NCBI RefSeq assembly: GCF_004359215.1
Contig: NC_090615.1
Coordinates: 7,943,089-7,985,755 of the forward strand
Direction of reading: 5' to 3'
DNA length: 42,667 nt
DNA from: Bremia lactucae
Lineage: Eukaryota; Oomycota; Peronosporomycetes; Peronosporales; Peronosporaceae
A program made the translations under genes and the position numbers. The notes beneath the pieces are model-generated. The model saw only the letters and a list, made by a program, of their open reading frames with translations, was not told the DNA's origin and did no database searches. This document shows positions 30,240-41,800 of the stretch, one piece after another. The stretch's first letter is position 1. Each line of letters starts with the position of its first letter.

Positions 30240-31157
30240 AGATCCTGACTATCGATGTCATGGGCAAGAACACGAAAGATGCACTCGTTCGAGTGATCAG
30301 CTCAGCCGTGCAATAAACTTACGATGAAATAGATGAAGCTGTTACTGATACAACACTGCTGGAGCTGCACAGAAGGCTTGGTCATCTTGCCTACGATGCT
30401 GTCGTACGTATGACCGACTCGGCGGGCTCCGGGCTCAGGGATTCGGTTGACTGACCGATCTCGGCCAAATCGTTTGACTTACGCATAAGGCAAGGGGAGC
30501 AAGAACACCACAAAGACCAACTGTGCAGATGTTTGAGTCGCTGGTGGAGAGTTTGCTGTGGATCGCCCGGTGCACACGCCCAGACATCGTATTTGCGGTA
30601 AACCCAGTGACTTGGCGTTCCCACGCGCCAAATGAAGATGACCGGCGTCTGGCAAAGAAGCTAGCCAAGTGTTTGAAGGGCAGAATGAAGTTTTCGAGTC
30701 CCACTCGAAAACTTCATTATGCACGAAGAAAAGGACGCAATTAAGGACGACGGCGTGCTGGTCGAAGCATACAGTGACGCCGACCACGCCGCAAGCAAAA
30801 CTAACCGGAAGTCGGTCAGCGGTGGTGTGATGATGGTGGCCGGAATGGTGGTGGAATGGCTATGCAAAAAGGAGATGTGTGTCATCATATCAACGATGGA
30901 AGCAGAATTTGTGACTTCTTCACAAACTGCTGCTGAAATTATGGGTATCATTGAACTGCTAATGGGTATTGGCGTCCTGTTTCAGTATTGCACATCGCAA
31001 TCATGCAGCCATCGCTCAGATCAAGAGCGAGAGCACGTTCGGTCGAGCAAAGCAAATCGATGTGCGATTCAAGTGTCTGAAATTTAAAAAAGGAATTTGC
31101 TCAAGGTGCAGTGCTGCGAAGCTAAGAGTATGCGTGCGGACATACTGACCAAGACCC
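30240..31157 (+). pseudogene. Copia integrase-head, RT-end and RNase H fragments in spacer
   Basis: An integrase zinc-head trace LLELHRRLGHLAYDAVVRMT (about 30357-30420) is joined directly to the RT end MFESLVESLLWIARCTRPDI (30523). RNase H follows (VEAYSDADHAASKTNRKSVS, then IISTMEAEFVTSSQTAAEIM, 30770-30950) and the pol end IDVRFKCLKFKKG...MRADILTKTLPSLR. A large internal deletion removes the integrase core and most of RT. It is a different copia lineage from the elements in the arms. Confidence 0.75.
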
Positions 31158-31462
31158 TCCCATCGCTGCGAGTTAGTTAGCTCCGCGGACTTGTGATGCT
31201 CTCAAGGTAAGTATGACCACTCGGAAAGGATGTTAAAGGAGAACGACTCGTGATGCTGTACAAGCACGATTCATACGCGATCATCAAATCGGACGAGTAA
31301 CTAACTATACGAAACAGAAGCAGAAGAAGCTGAAAGTAACGGACACAGAGGTAACTGAGATCACAAGCTTGAATGCATTTAGTTCTCAATTTAAATCCCA
31401 GGCTCAGTAAGCACTTAACATGCTGGACTAAGACCAGTGCTTGTAGCATTGGCAGAAACAGG

Positions 31463-31823
31463 TGTAAGAAGTTGGTAGTTTGTTTGCACTTGTGCAGAAG
31501 ATGTAGGAAGTAAAAGTGAATATATTAGTTTTAACTACGCTCTTTGTCAACACTACAACATGCATTTCCAACGGCACTGCAAGTTGACCAGGTCAAGTCG
31601 CACATGGTGTCCGTCTCTCCCAGTCCCATGTGTCACCTTGTCACATGGCGCCCGTCTCTCCTCGTCCCATCTGTCATCTTGTCATAGGGCTTCCGTACCT
31701 CCTTGTCCCATCTGTTACGGGATCACAAATCAGCCATCAGGTGACGTCGCATCTTACCTGTGACTGATCTTGCGCTTGGACCTGGAAACCGCCATGACCT
31801 GTCGGAACTGATATCTTCTAACA
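31463..31823 (-). mobile_element. 3' LTR of right copia with tandem 41-bp units
   Basis: It is longer than the other LTRs by 95 bp. A 41-bp unit starting TCCCATGTGTCACCTTG (31624) recurs, diverged, at 31665 and partially at 31706, before ordinary LTR sequence resumes near 31770. Confidence 0.8.
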
Positions 31824-31949
31824 CTCCTCCTCGACGCCATCCTGCGTGGCCTTCAACTTGAACAGCACCCGCAGCGCCTCCATCCTTGGTGTCGGCAATG
31901 ACTTCGTCAAAATGTCCGCCATCATGTCGTCCGACTTGATAAACTTCGG

Positions 31950-33404
31950 CTACACCACTCCTTCCTGAACGTGGTGGCAGATGAACTTAAAGCGTACGTC
32001 CACGTGCTTCGCGCTTGAAGTACTTTTCTCAGATTCCAGCTGCTTGATCGCTGCCTGGTTGTTTACCCACATTGGCGTGGGCTGGCGCACACGCAGCTTC
32101 AATTCACCAAATAGTTCTTTAAGCCCCAAAAGTTCTCGTGCGGCTTGTGATGCAGAGATGAACTCCGCCTCCATTGTGCTAAGTGACACACCGGACTGTT
32201 TTTTGCACATCTACACCACCGCAGCACCGTCCATAGTCAGTACGCATCCTGATATAGACTTCCGATCAGTCTTATTGGCGGCGAAATCGGCGTCGCTCCA
32301 ACATTCGAGATGGATGTCACGTATTGTCGGACCCGCGCCATTGATGTGCAGCTTCAGAGTCTTTGACATCTTTAGGTATCTTACGATACGCTTGGCCATT
32401 GTCCAGTCCTGGGTAGTCGGTTTGTGTGTTTGTCTTGTCACCTTGTGCACCGCGAAACATATGTCTGGTCGCGTGCATCTGCCCACCCATAATAGACTCC
32501 CTACTAGGGATTGAAATGACTTCATACTTGGTCCGTTATTTACGGTTGGGACAGGTAGAAAATCGACCTCGTTCTTGTTTTCGTTGTTGCATTCGTCTCC
32601 GATCGGCGTACGCACCCCATTTGCTGACTCCAGCCCAAACTCTTTCAACAGCGAGTCAATCGATACCTCTTGGTCTAAAATATAGCCTTTAGAGTCGTCC
32701 AGTGAAATTCGAAGGCCCAAAAACTTGCTCACAATACCCAAGTCCTTAATCGACAATGTCTTCATGTCTGTGAAAAAATCATCCACTGCACTCCGTTTAT
32801 TGCCTGTGACCAGTAAGTCGTCGACATAAACTCCCACCACGGTGCATGTTTCTCCATCATACTTGTAGTATAAACACATATCTGTGGCGCACTGTTGAAA
32901 CCCGTTTTGGCGTAGTTTGGAGTGTAGTAGCTTGCTCCATAGTCGTCCTGCTTGTTTCAGTCCATAGAGTGACTTCTTCAACAGCAATGCTAGTTGACTT
33001 GAATTGTTTACGCCAAGGATTTTCAGATCCTTTTCGTTTACTGTCATGCCCTTAGGAACCTTCATGTAGATGTCCAGGTGCTCCTCCTTTTCGGCTTTAA
33101 CGTACGCATTTGGCACATGCCCATGACGCGCCGGTACGTTCCATCGCCTCGAGAGCACCAGGATCAGCTTTACCGTGCCCAAGTTCATGACGGCAGCGAA
33201 CGTCAGGGTGTAGTCGACCCCAAAAACTTGTTCGTATCCGCAGACAACTAGCCGAGCCTTGTACCGCTCGATGGCGCCGTTTGCATCCGTTTTGGTTTTG
33301 TACACCCACTTGTTGTGTAGTACGTGAGCATCCTTTGGTGGCCCCACGACATCCCAAACGTCGTTCGACTTCAACGCATCCAGTTCTTCACTCATCGCCT
33401 GCAC
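31950..33404 (-). pseudogene. copia reverse transcriptase/RNase H, right copy
   Basis: The same protein as in the left copy, with YVDD at 32828-32817. The frame is open from 33404 to a TAG at 32213-32211 that replaces a Trp codon. It continues in the same frame with MCKKQSGVSLSTMEAEFISA, a WVNNQAAIKQLESEKSTSSA region and the VDVRFKFICHHVQEGVV end (31950). One nonsense codon therefore separates the RT/RNase H halves. Confidence 0.85.
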
Positions 33405-33460
33405 CCATTCCCGACGATAGTCACTTTTGACCGCTTCCCCATAGTGTCTAGGATCTTGTG

Positions 33461-34604
33461 TCAGACATCTTGGCGACTAGCTTCGTGTTTAGCCTTGTGT
33501 TTGGTTGTGTCCTTCCTTTTGGTCGACCTTGTAACGTATCCCTCCCTAGTCCATTTTTGTTTGCATCCCTTCGTGGCCTTGATGTTAAAATCCACCGGGT
33601 TCTTCAATCGGCCATGCTCCTCTTGATGCTTTATCGTTTCGAGGCTTGTTACAAACTCTCCGTCGTTTCCATTATGTAGCTCTTCGATGTTGCGGATGTG
33701 TTGACTTACAACAACCACCTTGTCACATGGGATGTAGACCTTGTATCCCTTCGTCTCGGTGCTGCACCCAATGATGATGGCGGCCTTCCCGCGTTCACCG
33801 AGCGATTTGTTTTTCGCATCACTATGCACGGTACAAGTCGAACCAAAAGCCACGATGTCCTTCAGGATGGGCACCTTTTTCGTCAGAAACTCCATGGGCG
33901 ATAAGTCGTCAGGGTTGGACTTAGTACTGCTCCGGTTAAGGATGTGTGTTGCATACTCTGCGGCATCGCCCCAAATACCAAGGGCAGGTTTGAGGCGTAA
34001 ATCATGCTCCGTACCATATTCATAATAGTACAGTGCATCCGTTCAGCCTTCCCATTACTGGCTTGGTTGCGTGCTTCACTGATTTGGCGCTTACGCCAGT
34101 CGTTTTGCAGAAAACGTCCAGTGTCTCGTATTCACCACCTTAGTCGGTCCGGAGCACGTGGATCTTGCAATTAAATTCACGCTCAAAGTTCGCCAGAAAT
34201 TCCTAAAACTTTAGGGCAGCTACATCCTTGGTTCTTGCCAAAAATACACGGCAATAACTTGAACGATGGTCAATAAAATTGACCATGTATCGGTTTCCCA
34301 ATCGGTCCCGTGGGGTGACAGGACCTTTAAGGTCAGAACAAATCACACCACCCACCACGTCGATTGAAGAGTTCAGACCAGTGTCTTTGTTAGATTGGTT
34401 CGCCTTGGACTGTTTACCTTGGGCACAGGCCAGGCAGGTTTCACGCTTCGTGTCTGTGAGACTAATGTCTGAAGCCGGGTCCTTGGACATCTTGATTATT
34501 GTATCGAAACAAAGATGTCCAAAACGATGATGGAAGTGCATCAAGGTGTCACTCTGAACATCCGAGTCGGTATCATGTTCAGGAGAATTAAGCACAGCCA
34601 TCAT
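33461..34604 (-). pseudogene. copia integrase, right copy
   Basis: Zinc head MHFHHRFGHLCFDTIIKMSK and CLACAQGKQSKANQ, then the core VVGGVICSDLKGPVTPRDRL. A stop lies at 34203-34205 (AAATTTAG-type break after AALKF). The distal part MEFLTKKVPILKDIVAFGST to KHEASRQDV is open at 33895-33461. Confidence 0.78.
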
Positions 34605-34678
34605 CGTCGCCCGTGATCACTTCGATACCTTGGAGTGAAAATCCTTGACCTCAACAACTAGAACAGTGTTATAAAGAT

Positions 34679-35329
34679 CTACATCCATGACCGGTGTTCC
34701 TCCGGCGCCAGCGGACAGGACGCGTCTCCCTTCGCGATATTCGAGCACACACCCCTTAGCCTCGAGCTTACCATACGAAATGATGTTGTGCTCGAGGTTT
34801 TCGGCGTACTGAACATTGAGGATTCGAATTGAAATTTCTGCGCCAAGTGCAACAACCTTGATGTCAACGCTTCCTTATTTTGTCACCCGAAGCACTCCAT
34901 TTGTGGCCGCTGTATGACACTCGTGTTCACAATCAACAGGATCATTGAGCAGACTAAGGTCGTTAACCAGGTGTCTGCTCGATCCACTGTCCAAAATCCA
35001 AAGATTGATTGAATCTCCGCGCTTGTACCGGCTGCAAACGTAAAGCTGGTGCTGGGTTTGGCCTTCTTCAAAGATGGGCACATCGACTTGATGTGTCCGG
35101 TTTGTCCACACTTGTAACACGTTCGTGTGTCACTGTCAGAACTGACGGTACGAGTGTTGACCTTGTTCCGCTGTTCCTTGCGAGGTGGCACGCTGTTGAC
35201 CAAGTCGCGGCCGAGATGTTTCACGCGATTGTCGACCTCTGTCGATTGCGCAAACTGTGCCAGTTCTTCTGCTTGACGCAAGAAATCAGTCCGATGTATG
35301 TTCAGTCTGGACAACATCGTCGTTCTCAT
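34679..35329 (-). pseudogene. copia gag end, zinc knuckle and protease, right copy
   Basis: MRTTMLSRLNIHRTDFLRQA continues to an intact zinc knuckle CYKCGQTGHIKSMCPSLKKA (CX2CX4HX4C, about 35125-35070). The protease WILDSGSSRHLVNDLSLLND follows in a shifted frame (35120-34875), then the linker up to 34679. The left copy has lost the knuckle's frame, so the two copies differ here. Confidence 0.78.
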
Positions 35330-35393
35330 GCTGGGGTCAGCGTAGTGGACGATGTTGTCCAGAACGAAACTGTCAGCTCCTCCGCTGCGGCTA

Positions 35394-36293
35394 TCAAATA
35401 TAAAAGTGATCCGTCCAATTCCTGTGTGATGCCTTTGGTGCGGTGAAGAGCTTCATGCTCTGGGCCGGTGTAATCTTCACCGTAAATGTTTGCAGCAATT
35501 TTTGCATCGCATGCTCCAAGGTTTGGTTATCGGACCACCAAGTCTCGACTTGCCGGCGGTAATACGTTTGCGCCTTATCGGCAAGGTGTTGGCCGAGGAC
35601 GTCAACCTTGATGTCCTCAGGCCACGCCAAACCACATGCGCGCTCTGAAAATGCAACTTGTCGGACGAATTCCTTTCCCCATTCAAGGAGCCCACTACCA
35701 AGGCCATGGTATAGTTCTTTTCCATCGAATGGTCGTAACGCGAGCTTGCGTTGTCGACTGTCCGGTATACCTTCACCCGGTCCATTGCGTTGACCATGGA
35801 ATTGATTTGGTACTCTTATCTCTGGGTAGTACCTTCCATGCACGTCCGCCGTATCATGAATATGCTCGGGCGGTTGTCCCACGTTGTAGCGCCCCGCACC
35901 TTGAGATCCTTGCTGAACTTCACCATCAGCAAGTTGGTGTCTTCTGACTCCAAAGTAGGTAGCCGGAGACACATCATTCGGAGCTTTCTTGCGAGGTGGA
36001 GTACACTCCAACGTTTGGAGGTTCATCCCTGCCCCGACTCCCAAAGCCGAGTTAAAGACGCTTGACTCCTCCGAGTCATTTCGAGTCCTGCCGCTGTGCT
36101 CTCTCTGGGAAGCCTCCATCCGATTCATCCGATCGGAAATGTCCCCGAGCGCAGCGAGCACCTTGTCCAACGCCGTTGCGGGCGCTGCCGACTTTTCTTC
36201 CAAATGATGGCCGTTGTCTCCTCCAGAGTCGCCGACCACCACAGTCGGTGCAGCTTGTTTGGCTGCGCCGCCAACACGCTTAGTTGGGCTCAT
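35394..36293 (-). pseudogene. copia gag, right copy (frameshifted)
   Basis: Opens MSPTKRVGGAAKQAAPTVVV at 36293. It is collinear with the left gag to residue ~296 and ends at a stop created by a missing T in a short T run (T4 here, T5 in the left copy). The GSGLLEWGKEFVRQ and IKVDVLGQHLADKAQTYYRR regions are intact. Confidence 0.8.
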
Positions 36294-36297
36294 AACC
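36283..36297 (-). promoter_or_regulatory. Primer-binding site overlapping gag start
   Basis: The minus strand reads GGTTATGAGCCCAAC directly after the LTR end CTTCTTACA, with the gag ATG inside it. It is the undamaged version of the motif at 24776, complementary to the initiator tRNA-Met anticodon stem-loop. Confidence 0.7.
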
Positions 36298-36568
36298 TGT
36301 AAGAAGTTGGTAGTTTGTTTGCACTTGTGCAGAAGATGTAGGAACTAAAAGTGAATATATGAGTGTTATCAACTGTCCTTTGTCAATACTACAACATGCA
36401 TTTCCAACGGCACTGCAAGTTGACCAGGTCAAGTCGCACATGGTGTCCGTCTCTCCCATTCCCATGTGTCACCTTGTCACATGGCGCCCGTCTCTTCTCG
36501 TCCCTGGTCTTGCGCTTGGACCTCGAAACCGCCATGACCTGTCGGAACTGATATCTTCTAACAACAGG

Positions 36569-37320
36569 ATCCTTTCATTTGCCGGACATTGCCCGCAAAC
36601 GGCGACACGACCCTTCGTTCGAATAACGCGCGTTGGCTGGAACGGTTGTGTGCTACCAGTCTGATGCGGCAATTCTTGAAACAGTCGTATCGACGGTAAT
36701 TTAAGCATGTAACCTATGACGAGGACGAGAGCGCTTGGAACGGGGCGAGTAGGCGTCTGTCTCAGGATCCTTCGCATCCGTGTGGGATTGTCTGGAAGAT
36801 GGTTTGAGTAGGTTTCGGAACCGAATGCTGGATCCTCCAACGCAAGCATGGGTTGACAGATGGATTGCAAACATTCGCATCGCGTCTATCAGACTACATT
36901 GACTCCGTCGATGGATAAAAATGAGAATTGGAACCAGATGATTGAGCGTAATATACAGGGGATAATTTACTTCGGTTTTGAGGTCCAAGCTCAGCTAACA
37001 ATTGCTGCGTGCGCTCCTATACGATCACAAATCTCGGCCTTTTCAGTGAGCACTCATACGGCTACCCGGGCATCGAACAATTATCGCACGGCGTATTACT
37101 CCACCTCAAAGCACGCAACTGGGCGGCTATAGAACAGTTTTTTTGTTTCGCCTAGTACACGTGTAGGAGAAAAGCCTCGTTCGGTACTAAGGGCAGTCCA
37201 CACCAATCTCCTCGTGATTGAGTTATAAGGGCTCGGCAATAGCGGACACGGACGTCTATGGGCGCCTAAACTTGCTCAAAAGGCAACCTCAACACTCGCT
37301 ATGCAACCGTCCCTCATACT
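36569..37320 (+). other. Duplicated importin-11 upstream region
   Basis: Inverted copy of 23706-24504. The stretch next to the arm end (about 37110-37320) and the stretch next to the copia (36570-36790) are close to identical to the left arm. The middle (about 36790-37060) is much more diverged. In this orientation any promoter would point to higher coordinates, into the LINE relic. Open frames here are not preserved between arms in a way that suggests a gene. Confidence 0.6.
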
Positions 37321-37561
37321 AAACTATCGACGGTTTCTAACGCAAATTTTTCTGTTTTTTAAACAACAAACGTCCACTGTGGATCCGGGCATGGCGTAAT
37401 ACACCAGCAAAATGCCGCCCGGTTGCATGGTGCAAGCAAGAGACTCACGTGGCAACAGCTGATGAAGCTTAGCTCTACAGTTGGAACGGGCTCGATAATG
37501 GGGCAAGCACTCGATCCCGCCAACCTCCAATGTCCATTTGGAGCAACGGGCCTTCTAACTC
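37321..37561. other. Unassigned DNA between arm and LINE
   Basis: No recognisable gene. It may be the 5' part of the LINE relic, but no motif shows it. Confidence 0.4.
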
Positions 37562-40020
37562 ATGCGGCGTAGCCATTTTGCTCACACCGTCAGCGAAAGT
37601 GACAGCAGCGACGTGGATCGATGGCATAGGCGGGCCATAGGTATTACTGTGCACGACGTTCCTATTTTAAAAATTTATGCGCTAAACGTCAGAGGGGAGC
37701 GGAATGGTTTAAAGTGGGTGCCTACTGATTCAAGTATTTTCTGATGGGCGAATATAACAGCGTGCAGAGCCCCCCCCTCTAATCGGTTCATGAAACCTGA
37801 GAGGCTCGCTCTAGGCCATAGGTTTGAATCTTATGAGCTCAGCAACGCCAGGCTTTGGAGGAACTACGCGGAAAGGAAGGGGAGAAGAACATGACTGATC
37901 ACTTACGTATTGGAACAAAGAGCGGGTGAGCAGGATAGACCGTCTTGTATGTGCTGCAAGACTGGACTCCTCGCGTTGCTTGGGTTTTCACGACCCCTTC
38001 GCCCCAATACTCCGGTCATTAACAAGCGGAGTTCTGTTTACAAGCATCAAAGGCTATTTGCTCGTTCCGACAACGGCTGTTCCCAGCTTACTCCACCTCA
38101 AGAAACCAGCCGAACCGGGTCCGAGACGAGTTGTTAAGGGCAATGGAGAAATGGGGGTAGGATACTCACCGACTGTGGCGACGTGGGATGCGGTTATCGC
38201 GGAGGGCACATCGGCCGCCTTGGACGAGATGCAGGAGAACCACCTCGTCAATTAGGTGCGCGGTTAGAGCGACCAGCCGTGCAGCTGCGCTGGACATTCG
38301 AGAGGGTGGCCAATTGGGAACGCGATCAGCACGTCACGGATTTGCGAGAGTGCCATGGAGCAAAGTTTAGGCATAATAGTCCATTGCAGATAAATTTGCA
38401 TTCGAATGGGCACTAGTGTTGAGCTCCAGTCTTTCTCTTGCAAAACCAGCTAGAAGGTATATTGTCTACACGGGTCCAGACGTGCTTGTCTAGGACTATC
38501 AGCAATTTTCAACAGGGCTTTGTTCAGGGCGAAGTATGTAAAAACGGTGATGATGATGATGGCTTACCTGACGACTGCGAATAGCCGAGAGGATGTAAAA
38601 GCTGACTATAGCAGGTGTAATTTATTACTCGACTTCAGAAAGCGTACGACACGGTTGATCGAGTTTTCGATAGGAGACTATGCGTCAGTTTTGGTTCGAC
38701 GAACGCTTTAATGGTCTCATACGAAGGCTACACAGCGGCACGACGGCTCATTTTGTGATCAAAGGCTGTCATTCCGCAGCTCTCCCTGTGCGTTCGGGCT
38801 GACGCTCGCGCAGTACGCGGGTATGTACCATGATCGTCGATTGCGATACCGAGGCCGTCGGACCAACCCAGTTCTCACTCGCATGCAAAGCTATGGCGGT
38901 CGGTGAAAGCCCTTCTTCTGTCAACACCTGACATCACCATCGGGGCGACATGGCGTCGAGCCCCCCTTTGCAACTTCGTCAGGGACCACCGCTCAAAGAG
39001 TGCTATCATTGGACGCTGACCGGCGCTGGCACGATTATGAGCAACCTACAACCAACGCGATAGGCCCATCCCAGATCGTGACTTTGCGCTAGGATACTGA
39101 TGGAATACTGTAGTTTGTTTGTCCAAGGATCGATACTAGAGCTCGAAGTGGGCTCCTTAATCGAACGACCGACGATATGTAGCGATACTCAAATTCAAGG
39201 ACTAGTCTTCGACGCGCACCCTTGCTGCATTGTTCCCCGTGGGCGGTACCGGAAACGAATCCATAACCGAGGCCTTAAGAAAGCAAGCTTATCAGTTTCA
39301 CAAGAGAGATTTCGCCTGGTCTTCATCAATCGTCTCAACGCAAAGGCGTCCACAGACGATATTAACGAGCTGCCCTCAGGCAAACGCCGCGACAGGCTTG
39401 GTGTCACATCAACAGTCTCACCGACTATCTAGTCTAAACCGGGTACCGAGTGGCGACCTGGCAACTAAACTTGTACCACGCAGGAGAAACGAGAACAACG
39501 GCTGTGGGAAGGCCCATTGACTGCCGAGGGTGCAAGGAGACCATTGGAATGTGCCTGTGGCGAGGCGATCTGGACTAAATTGGTCGTACAATGGACTGGG
39601 AACGAGTAAACTGACAGCAAATGCAGCAAATTTTGGATGCGTGCGCCAGCAGACGAGCATATTGTATACCCTCGTTTAGACGGGCCATCCTAGCCGACCG
39701 GTTTGAGACGATGGGGAGATGGCTGAACGCGTCTGGACGTACATTTGGCACATCCTCGTGACGATTTGTCAAATGAGATTCTGGGTTGACAGGAACAAGG
39801 CGGTCTACCGTCAAGCCACGGTGTGTGCGTGAGCGGGGGAACATCCAGTTTTTGGGCTGCTTGCATCCGCCAACTCGAATAGGAAGCATAAAAAAAGAGT
39901 CAGCCTTCAGAGGTGCCATGATGCTTGCATCCATCGAGGTCCTCGAGTGCGAACAAAGAGGGTCTCGATTTACTGAGTGGTTCCCCGGAGCTCTCATCTT
40001 GGCTCAAGACTTACCAGAGA
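37562..40020 (+). mobile_element. Decayed LINE (non-LTR retrotransposon) ORF2
   Basis: Plus-strand pieces in LINE order, in changing frames. An endonuclease (EEP) region has RAIGITVHDVPILKIYALNV (about 37630-37690), an NYAERKGRRT trace and YWNKERVSRIDRLVCAARLD (about 37910-37970). The RT has AYLTTANSREDVKADYSRCN and LLLDFRKR (38550-38650), then FNGLIRRLHSGTTAHFVIKG and CHSAALPVRSG (38700-38800). A C-terminal region has GCGKAH..., VWTYIWHILVTICQMRFWVD and RNKAVYRQ (about 39735-39810). The RT FADD-type catalytic part is missing or unrecognisable. Many stops; inactive. Confidence 0.7.
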
Positions 40021-40197
40021 TCTTGCACATAGATAATTCCAATGTAAGTAGATTCTTCGTTTCTCTCTCTCTCTTCGTGACTTGTAAAACCTCAGGGCTT
40101 CTAGGCTCTTGTTTCTGCGCTGATAAAAGATTTCAAGAAGTTTCATCCCTATTGTTCAGGAATGGGATCGAGGAGTGTGGAACCAAAGAACGAATGA
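39918..40197 (+). CDS. Candidate small spliced ORF (low confidence)
   Basis: MMLASIEVLECEQRGSRFTE to PEILHIDNSN (39918-40043) is followed by a good intron signature: donor GTAAGT at 40044, a pyrimidine tract TTCTCTCTCTCTC, acceptor TTCTAG at 40104, 61 nt, phase 0. Then comes ALVSALIKDFKKFHPYCSGM...PKNE to a stop at 40197, making 72 residues. It overlaps the end of the LINE relic and could be only its tail. No family recognised. Confidence 0.25.
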
Positions 40198-40851
40198 TAT
40201 ATCCTTACAAGGAAAGTGAGTGTTGGAGTTAGCTCCTACTAGTTCGCTATACATGTATGCAGAAATCAATATACGGTAGGATTTGCGTGCGTCAAGTAGT
40301 TCGTCCCACGTAAATTTAGTGGACCTCACAAAGCGTACTTAATAGCCCGAGCCAATTGTCATTTTCTAATATGACACTAAAATTTGGTAAACACTACGAT
40401 TAGCCTATCGACGTATACATGATTCTCAGGTGCGGCATAATGAACCGCGATGTCCTCTTCTCTGGTTTTAGTCAACTTCAGTTTAGCTTGCGTAAAACTG
40501 AGACGTGACAATATTTCATAGACGGAGGCTTATGGTTTCAATTGTACATGAAATATATTGCGAACCATCTTGCGAAAGTAAAATATATGATTCTGTGGCT
40601 GTCAATTGCGTAGAGCGGGAGTAAAGTCACAAATCGATGCTTCTTTCGATCCGGATCCTGTAATTCGCGCAGCGCCAGCACTTTTGATTAGTTAAAAATT
40701 ATTTAGATTTTCACGACACATACTCGATCGTATCCAACACCTTCATAGCTGCCTCGACATTTTGTCGCCGCTGGATCCAGAATGCAGGATTTACTACAGA
40801 AGACAGAACAATTAACAAAAAAGTAGCTCCTACACTGCACCTAAACCTGCT
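40198..40851. other. Intergenic, no gene seen
   Basis: AT-rich sequence without recognisable coding, RNA or repeat features. Confidence 0.5.
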
Positions 40852-41274
40852 TCACAACTCACAAGTGTCGGCAACTAGTCTCTTCTTTTCCGCCAAAGCT
40901 CGTTTGTCATGTACGGCTTTCATGAATGACGGTGACTTGGTGTGTGGAAACGTCAATGAAGAGTCATTCGACACTTCAAATGTTTTAATCGAAGGCGAGA
41001 TTGTCTTCACCAACTGTGGTCTAGACATCGCTGTGCTGTCATCTCGTGACAAAGGAACTTTACGACGCCGTACGGCACGCATGGGCTGTATTTGCGTAGT
41101 TGTGTGAAGCCTAGCTTTTCCACTGTTCTTATTCAAGGCTCTTTCTGTGTGAGAAAGCCGCGAACCGAATGCAAACGTAGCGCACGGATTTTCCTTTGCC
41201 GCTGGATCTGGTGCGAGGCCTCCGACACGCTTTCTGGACAATACAATCACAGAGGTACCAATATATACTTCTCA
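40852..41274 (-). CDS. Unidentified basic Ser/Lys-rich ORF, possible exon
   Basis: Open from an in-frame stop at about 41277 to TGA at 40852. The only early in-frame start is GTG (41250), and the first ATG comes after about 56 codons (QPMRAVRRRKVPLSRD). It is therefore either an exon or chance. The translation (VLSRKRVGGLAPDPAAKENP, SRPQLVKTISPSIKTFEVSN, FMKAVHDKRALAEKKRLVAD) looks coding in composition and ends in a basic helix. Family not recognised. No donor or partner exon was found upstream. Confidence 0.3.
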
Positions 41275-41545
41275 CAGTCTATCTGTAGATGGATTCATTA
41301 AAGCATACTTTGTAGGACGTGATTGGAACTCATTCTTGGCTGTCATTCTTTTTTTTATCTAAATACTTTCAATTCTTAAAATAAATCAAGGGAACCAGAA
41401 TATTTTCACTGTATGGTCATTCCACGGCATCCAAAAATCAACAGTTATTCATTTTTAATCGTGTACAGATATCCCAAATTACATTTAATTACCGATATAG
41501 CCAAACCCCTTGATTATATATTTTTCTATTTTTGAGGGAGCGTAT
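41275..41545. other. Intergenic, no gene seen
   Basis: AT-rich, no recognisable feature. Confidence 0.4.
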
Positions 41546-41582
41546 GCTTCTCTTGCGTGCAGTGAGGTAGTTGTGGTGGGCG
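41546..41582 (+). repeat. 37-bp motif shared with 6945-6981
   Basis: Second copy of the motif, with one mismatch (GTGAGG here, GTCAGG there). It lies 620 bp upstream of the gag start at 42166. Confidence 0.7.
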
Positions 41583-41800
41583 CGTAAGCGACCTCACCCA
41601 GCACACTAAGTACTCTGGTTTAGTGTCATCACTGGAGCGGTAATCCGTCTCCTCGTGCGTACTTACCAAGTAGGAAGTAGTTTTCAAACTGATTTATATT
41701 TCATAGAATTAAATTTATATACCTATTTTTACCAATTAAAATGTCATCTCTATAAATAACACTTAATATGTATTGCGAGCGTATCTTTCTAGATACCTCG

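Larger units (their letters stand above)
29820..31157. other. Spacer of the large inverted repeat
   Basis: Single-copy DNA between the arms, holding pieces of another copia element described separately. Base 29821 is an N, two bases inside the left arm/spacer junction, so the exact join is uncertain. Confidence 0.8.
31463..36563 (-). mobile_element. Ty1/copia LTR retrotransposon, right copy (defective)
   Basis: 5101 bp, with LTRs at 36298-36563 (5', 266 bp) and 31463-31823 (3', 361 bp). It is bounded by a perfect 5-bp target duplication (ACAGG on the plus strand, 31458-31462 and 36564-36568). Same gene order and near-identical sequence to 24510-29514, inverted. Gag, integrase and RT/RNase H frames are interrupted by lesions that mostly differ from those of the left copy. 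Confidence 0.92.
31158..37320 (-). repeat. Right arm of 13.6-kb inverted repeat
   Basis: Reverse complement of 23706-29819. It contains flank (31158-31462), the copia element (31463-36563) and the copy of the importin-11 upstream region (36564-37320). The outer edge stops at CCCTCATACT (37311-37320); beyond it the sequences are unrelated. Confidence 0.9.

Noticed and set aside
39575..39997. Minus-strand 140-residue ORF
   Set aside because: Antisense to LINE C-terminal coding sequence (the MRFWVDRNKAVYRQ region); a shadow.
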